In this document: positions 46,050 to 54,531 of the stretch, in pieces | Layout of the letters: each line of letters begins with the position of its first letter | Position numbering within the stretch: the stretch's first letter is position 1 | NCBI RefSeq assembly: GCF_012396505.1 | Contig: NZ_JAAXPN010000001.1 | Coordinates: forward strand, 539,800-603,799 | Reading direction: 5' to 3' | Length of the DNA stretch: 64,000 nucleotides | From: Periweissella fabalis | GTDB taxonomy: Bacteria > Bacillota > Bacilli > Lactobacillales > Lactobacillaceae | Notes under the pieces: model-generated | Database searches by the model: none | Told to the model about the DNA's origin: nothing | The model's input: the letters and a program-made list of their open reading frames with translations, nothing else | Position numbers and translations under genes: made by a program

Positions 46050-47237
46050 CTATATATTTTCATTGCTATTTAAATAAAAACGATTAAATCCATATTCACG
46101 TTGTAATTCTAATTGGCGACACTCATGCAAATAATCTTGGTACGTACTTTGGCGACTTGCAATGGGAATTTTTTGCCATGCTAAAAAATCTTTGTGACCA
46201 CCATTATTGACAATATCAACATATTGGCCACCACGATTATAATCCTTTTCGTAACGCCAAAAACTGGTTGCTTTACGCCTAATTTGTGGATCTTTTGGAT
46301 GATCAATATCTAACAAGCGATGTGATCGATGCTGTGGCTGGCCATAATTAAATGACTCTGTATTAGCAACTTGTTCTAATTCAGCTAACGTATAGTGATC
46401 GGGATTACTATCGATTTTCCCATTCGACAATATTCGATAAACATTCCATTCACTTATAAATTTACCAGTATGCAAATCAACAATAAATTCAACCATTTTT
46501 GTGTGCTGTGATACTTGGACTTTCATATTTTTGGGAAAAGTAAATTCTTGATGATATCGGTTGTGATAATTTGCGCCTGTTCGATAATCTAATCCGACAC
46601 CTAAAGCATGTACGTAAGCTCTTAACTTTTCGTAATCATTTTCACCATTTTGATGTCTAATAAATTCAATACACTGCCGATCAAGATAACTTCTAAAAGC
46701 ATGAATTTGATAAGCTAATTCTCGTGTCTCATTAGATATAGTTAAATATGGAGCCCCTTTTGTATATATATCTAAAGAATACTTTGGAAATGCATGCTGA
46801 ATAGTTTTACGCAAAATTGTTAAAAAATAACTTGTAGGTGTTAAACAAGGATCGATTTTATATGGCCCTGTTAACTGTAGAAAGTCAAATTCATCCCGAT
46901 AAGCTTGTAATTGAGCTAGCATTAATTGTAACTTTTCTTTTGCACTTAAATTACTTGTTTGAAACATTTTTGTATAAACCGGCGAGCCGATTAAATAAGT
47001 CATTGCGTCGATTAAAACTTGCTGTTGGCGCTTCTTTTCAGGCGTGATAGCATACTTCTTACCTTGTTTAATATAACGACAATAAACTTTAATAGCTGCT
47101 TGATCCCATCCAATGTTAATCAATCGCTTAACCGCTTGCATCAAATTGTACCATTCTTGATCTGAAATATCTTTAGTCTGTATGATACCCACGCTATGGT
47201 ATTGATGCCACTTACTCAACCATCCCATCTTGATCAT
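46050..47237 (-). CDS. DUF3114-like protein of unknown function
   Basis: 395 residues from the ATG at 47237, chosen for GGAAGGGGGGCA in front; the frame continues six codons upstream without one. The central and C-terminal parts (FIRHQNGENDYEKLRAYVHALG; HTKMVEFIVDLHTGKFISEWNVY) resemble the DUF3114 family known from streptococci and lactobacilli, from memory only. No signal, membrane helix or recognised catalytic motif; rich in His, Tyr and Gln. The first ~100 residues are helical. Adjacent to the regulator gene but separated by 195 bases, so not clearly an operon. Confidence 0.55.
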   Translation of the reverse strand: MIKMGWLSKWHQYHSVGIIQTKDISDQEWYNLMQAVKRLINIGWDQAAIKVYCRYIKQGKKYAITPEKKRQQQVLIDAMTYLIGSPVYTKMFQTSNLSAKEKLQLMLAQLQAYRDEFDFLQLTGPYKIDPCLTPTSYFLTILRKTIQHAFPKYSLDIYTKGAPYLTISNETRELAYQIHAFRSYLDRQCIEFIRHQNGENDYEKLRAYVHALGVGLDYRTGANYHNRYHQEFTFPKNMKVQVSQHTKMVEFIVDLHTGKFISEWNVYRILSNGKIDSNPDHYTLAELEQVANTESFNYGQPQHRSHRLLDIDHPKDPQIRRKATSFWRYEKDYNRGGQYVDIVNNGGHKDFLAWQKIPIASRQSTYQDYLHECRQLELQREYGFNRFYLNSNENI

Positions 47238-47432
47238 TGCCCCCCTTCCAGTCAAAAGCTATTACACTAACTTTGATTATATCAAAAAGGGGGCGCTTCA
47301 TAGCGGTAATTTGATTCTAAAACGGGGCTTAAAATCTCGATATACTCGGAATTTATACAAATCGGGATTTTTCAATATCGTGCACCTTTTGTAACAGCAA
47401 CTCTTCTGATTGGTAAGCTATATTTCATTTAA

Positions 47433-48170
47433 TTAATAACCACTCATTAATTCATGTTTTGATAGGTGCTCAATTCTTTTTTGAAATTTTTCTAATGATT
47501 CAGGATTATCTTGACTCATCCACGTTGACACCATTGTAGTTAATATAGTGACAAAATATTCTAATGTTAAACTATCACTTTTTTGAATTTCTAAATTATT
47601 TAGAATTATTCTTTTATACCGATTATTAATAAACTTAACCCAAATACCACTAATATAAGGTCTTGTATAAAGCAAATTTAATTCGAAATGCTTTTCATAT
47701 AAAGAAGGTGCCAATTCAAATATAAAAATAGCTTTAAGATCCTTACTTTCAGCCATTTTCTCCTCAACATTTTTAACAATACTTTGATCAACACGATTGA
47801 TAAACACATATATTAAATCATCAAACGTTGAAAAATGCTTTTCAATATCAATTTGACTAACATTCGCAATCTGTGATATTTTCGATAAACTTGGCTTTTT
47901 ACTAGGTGAATCAACCATACTTTGACCAAACGCATCTAAAATTTTATTAATTTCATTCGAAACGCGATCTTTTGCTATATTGGCAAAAAAATAATCAATT
48001 GATAAATTATACTTCGCAATTATAGTAAACATCATATCTGCCGTCGGTTCACTTATACCTCTTTCCCATTTTGAAATTAACTGATACGAAACAAATAAAT
48101 CTTGAGCTAATTCTAACTGTGTTAAATTATTAACTTTCCTCAGTAATTTAATACGTTCACCTATATTAAT
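47433..48170 (-). CDS. Two-domain regulator: XRE HTH fused to a TetR-like region, ATT start
   Basis: Read from an ATT at 48170, eight bases after GGGGG, it gives 245 residues. Residues 1-60 are a complete XRE domain (IGERIKLLRKVNNLTQLELA, then SYQLISKWERGISEPTADM). Residues 85-140 look like a TetR N-terminal HTH (SLSKISQIANVSQIDIEKHFSTFDDLIYVF), followed by a helical C-terminal domain of TetR type. The first standard start, ATG 48035, would delete most of the XRE domain and has no ribosome site, and a stop lies just before the GGGGG. Two DNA-binding modules in one protein is unusual. It faces away from the small hairpin unit at 48422-48545. Confidence 0.75.
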   Translation of the reverse strand: MNIGERIKLLRKVNNLTQLELAQDLFVSYQLISKWERGISEPTADMMFTIIAKYNLSIDYFFANIAKDRVSNEINKILDAFGQSMVDSPSKKPSLSKISQIANVSQIDIEKHFSTFDDLIYVFINRVDQSIVKNVEEKMAESKDLKAIFIFELAPSLYEKHFELNLLYTRPYISGIWVKFINNRYKRIILNNLEIQKSDSLTLEYFVTILTTMVSTWMSQDNPESLEKFQKRIEHLSKHELMSGY

Positions 48171-48323
48171 AACGCTGTCCCCCTATGTACTAATTATATG
48201 TTTCACATTTTTTTGAAAAAGGCAATAACATTTTAATCAAATAACTAACCTATTTGATTATATATTTTTATTTGAACAATTGATACCATAAAGTATGTTG
48301 ATATGTTACTAATGTCGATATCC

Positions 48324-48362
48324 TTTAAATTCAATACTACTCTCTTCTGTATTGAATTTAAA
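48324..48362. repeat. 14-bp inverted repeat between the regulator and the small ORF
   Basis: TTTAAATTCAATAC and GTATTGAATTTAAA with an 11-base spacer. It sits in the divergent promoter region of the XRE/TetR gene and has no T-run typical of terminators. A candidate operator for that regulator. No other feature is visible in 48171-48421. Confidence 0.55.
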
Positions 48363-48421
48363 AAGTTTCACTTAGCCACTAAATCATATTATATATCTTA
48401 TATCAACTAATTTCCTAAAGC

Positions 48422-48490
48422 ATGGCTTCAACGGGGGGAAGTACACCAGCCATTAGTATCAAAATAAAATTCGGGGGGATTTTATTTTGA
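48422..48490 (+). CDS. Possible 22-residue peptide
   Basis: ATG at 48422 opens a frame starting MASTGGSTPAISIK and ending FGGILF. No good ribosome site precedes the ATG, but the frame sits between a candidate operator and a 21-bp terminator-like hairpin, on the strand divergent from the two-HTH regulator gene. Two GGGGGG runs lie inside it; the second stands nine bases before a TTG that would give only six codons. The region may instead be a small RNA. Weakly supported as coding. Confidence 0.3.
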   Translation: MASTGGSTPAISIKIKFGGILF

Positions 48491-48494
48491 AATT

Positions 48495-48545
48495 AAGAAC
48501 ATATTAATTTAGCTTATACAACCAAAGCTAAATTAATATGTTCTT
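48495..48545 (+). terminator. Perfect 21-bp stem, probable terminator of the small unit
   Basis: Arms of 21 bases with no mismatch (left 48495-48515, right 48525-48545) and a nine-base loop, followed by TTTTATA on the plus strand. It ends four bases after the tiny ORF, so something on the plus strand is probably transcribed here. Confidence 0.75.
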
Positions 48546-48586
48546 TTATATGTAAATACGTATATACATGATTAAAAAAATATTAA

Positions 48587-50014
48587 AGTTCTATAATTTT
48601 TGATACTGATGGCCATGACTCTAGTCGTGGGTATCAGTATCATTTTTATTCTAATTACATTGTTTCATAAAAAAGAGTACAAAAATAGAGACAGCTGCAC
48701 ACCGAAATGAAAGGCCCCATCTCCATTAGTAATTATCTCAAATTTGCACTCGACTTGTAAGACCAAAAGTTAGAAAACTACCCTACATTTGGTGACAAAC
48801 CAGGTACTATATATAATCATAAAACCTATATGTCATCATGTCATGAATAAAAATGGTTTTAAGAACGTTAGTATTCAACATAATCATACTTCTAGACACA
48901 TGAACGTATTAAACACTAGGAAGCAAAAATACATTTATCTATCCAAAATGTAAAAAGACTGCTTTATCTACAGTTGAAGACGTTCCTCCCAACGATCATA
49001 TCTCATTAATTGTAAAGCGTACCGCGGCTGGTGAATTAATTAAATACTTACTTCTAAATACATTGTCAAGAGTTATGAAGTTTCTTTCAACAGCGTTCAA
49101 CGAGCAAGTACACTCTAGTTTGGTTTAATTGACTGCCACAATATACAACCTTCGATGATTTTCAATCTGACTCATTCGCTAAAGCGGGTATGAGCATTAT
49201 TATTGTAAATATCTTAAGACATCGGCTATTAGACATCATTAAATTGTACTAATATTGTTTGGTTACTTTAGCCAATATAATATTTAAGCGTGTTAGGGCG
49301 TTAAAAGAGTTACTGTTGATTTATTTACATCATATCGTAAGGTAATTCATGAACTATTTCCTAACGCCGTGATTATTGCTGACCGTTTTCACTTAGTGAC
49401 TCAAGCATATCAAACTTTAAATATATTGCGTATTAAAGCAATTAAACAAGTTAAAACTGATCCTCCTGAATACCCTCAATTAAAAAGATTTCATCACCTT
49501 ATTTAAAAGACAGTAATGGCCTAAACTACGAGCACCATACTAAACGCATCAACTATCGCTATACCTACTTTATCGATTCAGAAATTGCTGATTGCATTCT
49601 CACTTTATCCCCCGAAGTTCGTATAGTCTATGAATTTTATCAAAATATCATCTATACTCCTAAATAGCGTGACAGCACTTATTTAGCAATATGTTCTTCA
49701 CAATAACACCAACCTACCATCACAAATGACGAAAGCTCGACGTACTATTCAAAAAGTTTACATTGAAATCCTCAACAATTTTAAATATGTTTCTTCCAAC
49801 GTGCCGATTGAAGGTATGAAGAATAAAATTAAAGTCATCAAACGAATGGGACGGCTTTCGTAGCTTCGAGAATTTCCTCAAACGAATTTTAATTGCATTA
49901 AATATTCATTTTTTACCATGAATTACAAAAAACGGCTATCTCGAATCTTGAGCTAGTCGCTTAACCGAATAAACGGATTTATTTAATCCTATCAATACTA
50001 TTTGACTTAGAATA
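48587..50014 (+). mobile_element. Decayed ISL3-family element
   Basis: About 1.43 kb clearly homologous along its whole length to the intact element at 61553-63061, including the left-end sequence (TTCTATAATTTTTGATACTGATGGCC), the start-proximal hairpin and a decayed right end near CTTAGAATA. The first terminal G is now A, and no matching target duplication could be found, so its exact limits are uncertain. Confidence 0.85.
48725..49964 (+). pseudogene. Degenerate ISL3-family transposase
   Basis: Aligned by eye with the intact transposase gene at 61699-63003. The start codon is ATT instead of ATG, in-frame stops occur early (for example TTGTAAGACC where the intact copy has TTAAAAGACC), and small deletions and frameshifts are spread over the gene. 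The catalytic-region sequence GACCGTTTTCAC is still recognisable near 49380. No product is expected. It has been inactive long enough to diverge at many silent and replacement positions. Confidence 0.85.
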
Positions 50015-50102
50015 ACAAACAATAGTTGCTTGTTATTACCTTTATTACCTTATATATTAAATATAATTATCATTAATGAGAATTAGTGTCATAAATACGA
50101 AG

Positions 50103-51098
50103 CTAATTTATAATTAATAAATTAGCTATAGCTATCTCATATTGTGCCAACAATTGTGTCCAATAATCATATTCAAAAGTGGACAATAATAATTTATGTT
50201 GTTCAACTAAATTTTTAGATGCCATAATTAGTTGCATTTGATCGTTCGGCCGACTGAAATTTTTCATATATTCCAGCAAATTTTTTACTAAAATGTTATC
50301 AAACGTTTCATGCCCTATTTCGTTTAGAAAGCTTTGAATTTCTTCTAATGTCTTTTTTGATGATGCTAAATCATCAGCAAAATATTGTAACATTGCGACA
50401 TCCAACCAAATACCAAAAACAATTTTCAAGTCAGTCGAATGCACATACTTAAGTTGTTGTTTAATCCATGCTTTAACCAAGAAAAAATTACTATTACGAC
50501 CATAACCATCTTTCTGATCAATGGTAAAATCAACGTACACAAGATATAAAATCACATCAAATAATGAAAAAGTTTCAACTTTTTCAAAGTAGTTTTCCAA
50601 GCGTTCCTGCTCGATATTCTTTGAATTATGTTGACCTTTATATTCCAAAGCGTAGTAACATAAAATTAAGCGATATATATCATCTTGTTCACCTAGCTTG
50701 CTTTGTTTCATTAATTCTTCTTCTAATATATGATTGCGCCCTTGGTTGGCAAGTTTACTATTAGTACCTGGGTATGCTGTGACCAATAAAACATCTAAAA
50801 ATTCTTCAGTATGGGGTACTAACAAGCTTAAAAATTCTGAATTAGTAAGCCCAATAATTTTTTTAATACCTAACACAAACTCCAATGGTAAATCAGTTTC
50901 GTATTGCAACCAACGATAATATCTTGATCTCGATAAGTTTAATGTTCTTTCGAAGCGTTGCACTTTAATGCCTTTAGCTTTACGAATCTTTTCAACTTCA
51001 TCGCGCTGAATTCCCACTGCCATTACGCTTGTCTCAGGTACTTCCAATGTTGGACATCTCTCTAATACTACGCGACTTAATCCTAACAAAGGTTTCAT
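50103..51098 (-). CDS. Rgg/MutR-like regulator at the end of the accessory Sec operon
   Basis: 331 residues. The N-terminal region holds a Cro/XRE-like helix-turn-helix (VEKIRKAKGIKVQRFERTLN followed by LSRSRYYRWLQYETDLP, about residues 34-72). The remaining 250 residues are helical and resemble the TPR-like sensing domain of Rgg/MutR regulators. Its GGGGG ribosome site overlaps the stop of the small membrane protein gene, so it is translated with the accessory Sec operon. Rgg proteins usually answer to short peptides. Targets are unknown; control of the adhesin or of the operon itself is a natural guess. Confidence 0.65.
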   Translation of the reverse strand: MKPLLGLSRVVLERCPTLEVPETSVMAVGIQRDEVEKIRKAKGIKVQRFERTLNLSRSRYYRWLQYETDLPLEFVLGIKKIIGLTNSEFLSLLVPHTEEFLDVLLVTAYPGTNSKLANQGRNHILEEELMKQSKLGEQDDIYRLILCYYALEYKGQHNSKNIEQERLENYFEKVETFSLFDVILYLVYVDFTIDQKDGYGRNSNFFLVKAWIKQQLKYVHSTDLKIVFGIWLDVAMLQYFADDLASSKKTLEEIQSFLNEIGHETFDNILVKNLLEYMKNFSRPNDQMQLIMASKNLVEQHKLLLSTFEYDYWTQLLAQYEIAIANLLIIN

Positions 51099-51103
51099 AC
51101 AGC

Positions 51104-51277
51104 CTACCCCCTAAAATAACTATAAAACTGGTACAAAGTACTAGATAAGATAATTATCCCCACGATAATTGAAACAATTATTTGTACTTTATTTTTCTTT
51201 TCTACGGATTTATCAAAAACCTCCTCGCGTTCTTTATCGAAGCGATTTTGAATATCTTGATCTAAATTTAATTTCAT
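51104..51277 (-). CDS. Small single-TM protein of the accessory Sec operon
   Basis: 57 residues: a charged N-terminal half (MKLNLDQDIQNRFDKEREEV), a hydrophobic helix (IIVSIIVGIIILSSTLY) and a short tail with one Arg. ATG at 51277 behind GGGTGGTGG, 38 bases after gtfB and five bases before the regulator start. Size, topology and place in the operon recall Asp4 or Asp5 of streptococcal accessory Sec loci, but I see no sequence match that proves it. Confidence 0.65.
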   Translation of the reverse strand: MKLNLDQDIQNRFDKEREEVFDKSVEKKNKVQIIVSIIVGIIILSSTLYQFYSYFRG

Positions 51278-51315
51278 ATATATCCACCACCCTTTGGATA
51301 TCTTAGTGTTACTGC

Positions 51316-52170
51316 TTAGTTATTGATAATTAACTTATCATGTGGCACATCTTGTGGAATTTTGTTGGCCATTTCTTCAGATAAAACCACATGTTGCACA
51401 TACTCAATTTCATTTGTAAAAATTTGATAGAGATTGCCTTTTATGTGGCCAGATTCATCAATCGGATCTTCATTTAAATATAATGTATTTTGCGAATTTG
51501 TTTTCTTTAATGCCAATAATTCAATCCCCATATAATTAATACCAATTGTATCCTTTGGCCCTACTAATTTAGCTAATTGGTCTTGGTAAAATTCGGCATT
51601 ATTTTCATAAGTAGCCACAAGTTGTTTTGTCTTTACATCATACACACGGATGTAATTCAAGTTACCTTGATAAAAGAAATAACGCACCGCTGCAAATTGA
51701 TTTTCATCATAAAAATCAATTTCTTGGATTTCATTGCGAGTGTAAAAAAGATTGCTAAATAGGAAACCATCACTAGCATATTCCTCAATATAATCCAATT
51801 CACCTTTAGTATTCAGATAACGAACTTCTTTTACAATTCTTCGACTATTTGGATATGTGTATACTTCACCAATCGTCAAACCATCATTGATGATTGAAAT
51901 GGATCCATCACGATTCATTGTAATTTCAGCTAAATCAACCGTTGGAAAATTATTAAAAAAGAAGCCCTCTTTTGAAGATTTATATTCCAACCGTTCAGTT
52001 AATTGATCAATTAAACTAGTTATTTTAATATTTTCTTGTTCTACAATTTTGCCTAAAGTTGGTGATGGAGCGAGCATCACTACCGTTCCTTGATTTTTTT
52101 CCATGCGCACTTTGCTAGTCGCCCAAATTTTATCGCCAGTATTAATAATGTTTAAAAGTTCATAGTTCAT
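51316..52170 (-). CDS. gtfB: Short GtfB-like glycosylation co-factor
   Basis: 284 residues from ATG 52170; it overlaps the end of gtfA, as gtfB genes do. The middle part (RRIVKEVRYLNTKGELDYIEEYASDG, about 108-135) matches the N-terminal beta-rich domain of GtfB, the chaperone-like subunit that pairs with GtfA to put the first GlcNAc on serine-rich adhesins. Usual GtfB proteins have about 440 residues with a C-terminal GT-B lobe. That lobe is missing: the gene stops at LIINN with a proper stop, and the next gene follows 38 bases on. Whether it still supports GtfA is open. Confidence 0.7.
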   Translation of the reverse strand: MNYELLNIINTGDKIWATSKVRMEKNQGTVVMLAPSPTLGKIVEQENIKITSLIDQLTERLEYKSSKEGFFFNNFPTVDLAEITMNRDGSISIINDGLTIGEVYTYPNSRRIVKEVRYLNTKGELDYIEEYASDGFLFSNLFYTRNEIQEIDFYDENQFAAVRYFFYQGNLNYIRVYDVKTKQLVATYENNAEFYQDQLAKLVGPKDTIGINYMGIELLALKKTNSQNTLYLNEDPIDESGHIKGNLYQIFTNEIEYVQHVVLSEEMANKIPQDVPHDKLIINN

Positions 52171-53602
52171 CAATTAAATCCCCCCATTTTTTAGCTAACA
52201 CACTGTCTTTAAATTCAGAAACAGATCGACGTGCATTTCGCACTAGATTTGTGTAGTTAGCAGCTAACATCTTTTCACCAGCCTTAGCTAATTGTTTCAC
52301 AGAATAATCGTCATTTCCACGATCAAAACTTGCTAAGAAACCATTTTCACCATCATTAATAAGTTCAAGTGCTCCAAAACGTGCATTGAAAGATAGGATT
52401 GGTAACGCTGCATTCAATGCTTCAATGTAGGTTAACCCAAACCCTTCCGAGAAAGACCCAGAAATAAAGGCATCGTATTGTGGATAAATTTCATCAACAT
52501 GATTTGAATGACCTTTCAACTTAATGTAATCACCCGCTGAAAGTTCCAAGATAACTTCCTCAATTTTATTCTTAGTTTCACCTTGACCATATATATCAAG
52601 GCTAACTTTATGACCTGCTTCATGTAATTTAGCAATTGCGCGGACACATAAATCAATATGTTTCTCTTCCGCTAATCGTGAGACACTGACAAACTTAAAG
52701 ATGCCATTATTTTTCTTTTGCACTTTAGCTTTTGGCTTTTTATCACGAATTCCCCCTACCGGAATCGCAACAATCTTATTCGTATCATTTGGAAAATCAA
52801 CCAATAAATCTTTTCGTTGGAGTTTGGTTGCCACAACCACTCGATCAACTTTGTCCATATGCATTAACATATATTCGTAGTAGTTATTCCATAATGGATG
52901 TTTAGGATCATCGCGATCAGAAAGGTGATCAGCGTGGACCAATTCAACAATTTTAATTCCTAAATCACGCATTTTATATAAGGCAGCTTCTGATTCCTCA
53001 CCACGGTCAATGATAAACGTGTTTTTACCATCATAATATGCATTTAATTGTTCAAAGAAAAACTTTTGTAATAATACTTCATTTTCAAAATACAAGTGTT
53101 GCCCTTTAAAATCAAACAAATGAATACTTTTAATTAAAAATTCACGGTGTGGTTCATTATCATATTCAAACATCACCATGCGTTTACCAGTCTGTGCATT
53201 AAAGATTTCAACGCGTGCCGTACTTACTAGTAACATATTGGTTTTTTTCGGATCTGGAAACTTAACCATATGTTCAATGATTGTTAAACCAGATGAAGTT
53301 TGACTAGTAAACATCCGATTGGTATTTGTACTATCAATTACCATATCAGATTTAACAGCTTGCTTATACAATGGTCCATAATCTAGGTATTTATCGCCAT
53401 ATACGAAGTATTCCCACATATTGATTACTTGGTCATTATGAAGGTTCCACGCGTCCATTGCTTCGTGCAATTCACGAATCAATTCAACAAATACATAACG
53501 ATATGGAATGCCTGCTTTATCAAATAACTCCCCACGATAAAACTGAGCATGTTCAACTCCTGAATTACCGATTCCCATTGCTCTATTAATAAAGAAATTC
53601 AT
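52160..53602 (-). CDS. gtfA: Accessory Sec glycosyltransferase GtfA
   Basis: 480 residues from ATG 53602 behind GGGGGAATATA. N-terminal MNFFINRAMGIGNSGVEHAQ is the GtfA opening, with the SGVEHAQ loop of the donor site. The GT-B part has KFVSVSRLAEEKHIDLCVRAI and the E-x7-E motif SEGFGLTYIEA. It transfers GlcNAc to Ser/Thr of serine-rich-repeat adhesins in the cytoplasm before SecA2 export, together with GtfB. Sixth gene of the operon, 50 bases after asp3. Confidence 0.88.
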   Translation of the reverse strand: MNFFINRAMGIGNSGVEHAQFYRGELFDKAGIPYRYVFVELIRELHEAMDAWNLHNDQVINMWEYFVYGDKYLDYGPLYKQAVKSDMVIDSTNTNRMFTSQTSSGLTIIEHMVKFPDPKKTNMLLVSTARVEIFNAQTGKRMVMFEYDNEPHREFLIKSIHLFDFKGQHLYFENEVLLQKFFFEQLNAYYDGKNTFIIDRGEESEAALYKMRDLGIKIVELVHADHLSDRDDPKHPLWNNYYEYMLMHMDKVDRVVVATKLQRKDLLVDFPNDTNKIVAIPVGGIRDKKPKAKVQKKNNGIFKFVSVSRLAEEKHIDLCVRAIAKLHEAGHKVSLDIYGQGETKNKIEEVILELSAGDYIKLKGHSNHVDEIYPQYDAFISGSFSEGFGLTYIEALNAALPILSFNARFGALELINDGENGFLASFDRGNDDYSVKQLAKAGEKMLAANYTNLVRNARRSVSEFKDSVLAKKWGDLIDEL

Positions 53603-53655
53603 TATATTCCCCCTATATACATCCACCTATTAGTGGCTTGTCTGTATTTTTTTGA

Positions 53656-54531
53656 CTATTTTAGCCATGGATTTTTTTGTAACTGATTGGCAATTTGATA
53701 CAATTCTCGTTCTAATAACGATGATTCATCTAATTTCAATGCTGTATCAACTTGGTCCTTAAGGGTATGTTGCAAAGCATGATTTGTTAATCCTGAATTA
53801 TTTTCAAATAAAATATGCTCCAACACAGAAAGTGACAAATGTTCATCATCTTGTACTAGTAGATGCCACCATTCTCGAATTGATTGTAAAATTTGTAAAT
53901 CATTCAATTTATTAGCATCAAAATTATTTAAACGCCAAAACATTATATTTTCATCTAAGCTATTAAGTTGATATGTTTCAGTAGCCACATTTACCTGTGA
54001 AAAGATAATTTTTAATACTTTATCGTGTTCATGTAATGGCTTTATACTTACAAAATTAAATTTATCATTTACACTTATCGCTACCCGTGTTGCCACCGCG
54101 TGATCAATTAGTATAAAGTTTTTAAAATTAATTTTTTGATGTCCAATATTCATAATGCTTACTTCATAATGCGTTGCATCACTTGGATAAAAAAAACTCC
54201 CCTCTAAATCATCGAAATTTAAATGATCTATTTGTTCATTATTGGTACCGTAAAAATTGACGACCCAGTAAGCACCATTTACTGTTTGCACGTTGTAATC
54301 CATCTTTATTGTGTACTCATGTCCTTGCACCAAAATTGGCAAGGTTGGAAATGCACGATCATTTGCGAAATGTCGTTTAGAATACCAGGTCATAATTGCC
54401 AAGTTCGGTGACATCAACGGATTACTAAACTCAACACTATCTTCTAGAAATTGTATCGTTGATCCGTAATTATAACTATCGCCAAATGCTTTTTCCCAAT
54501 TGATTTTATAGATTGGTTTTGTAGTCATCAT
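53656..54531 (-). CDS. asp3: Accessory Sec protein Asp3
   Basis: 291 residues, start overlapping the asp2 stop, behind GAGG. The N-terminal two thirds are beta-rich with a carbohydrate-binding-module-like pattern (FSNPLMSPNLAIMTWYSKRHF; HEYTIKMDYNVQTVNGAYWVVNFYG) as known for Asp3. The remainder is helical. Asp3 forms a complex with Asp1 and Asp2, which is needed for export of the glycosylated adhesin. Identified mainly from the characteristic pattern, size and position. Confidence 0.85.
   Translation of the reverse strand: MMTTKPIYKINWEKAFGDSYNYGSTIQFLEDSVEFSNPLMSPNLAIMTWYSKRHFANDRAFPTLPILVQGHEYTIKMDYNVQTVNGAYWVVNFYGTNNEQIDHLNFDDLEGSFFYPSDATHYEVSIMNIGHQKINFKNFILIDHAVATRVAISVNDKFNFVSIKPLHEHDKVLKIIFSQVNVATETYQLNSLDENIMFWRLNNFDANKLNDLQILQSIREWWHLLVQDDEHLSLSVLEHILFENNSGLTNHALQHTLKDQVDTALKLDESSLLERELYQIANQLQKNPWLK

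Noticed and set aside
48725..49964. Reading the decayed transposase region as a working gene with an ATT start, like the regulator next to it.
   Set aside because: Unlike the regulator, it has in-frame stops and frameshifts throughout relative to the intact copy.
51104..51277. Treating the small membrane protein as the missing C-terminal part of gtfB displaced by a frameshift.
   Set aside because: It has its own ribosome site and ATG and is a charged segment plus one membrane helix, unlike the soluble GT-B lobe.
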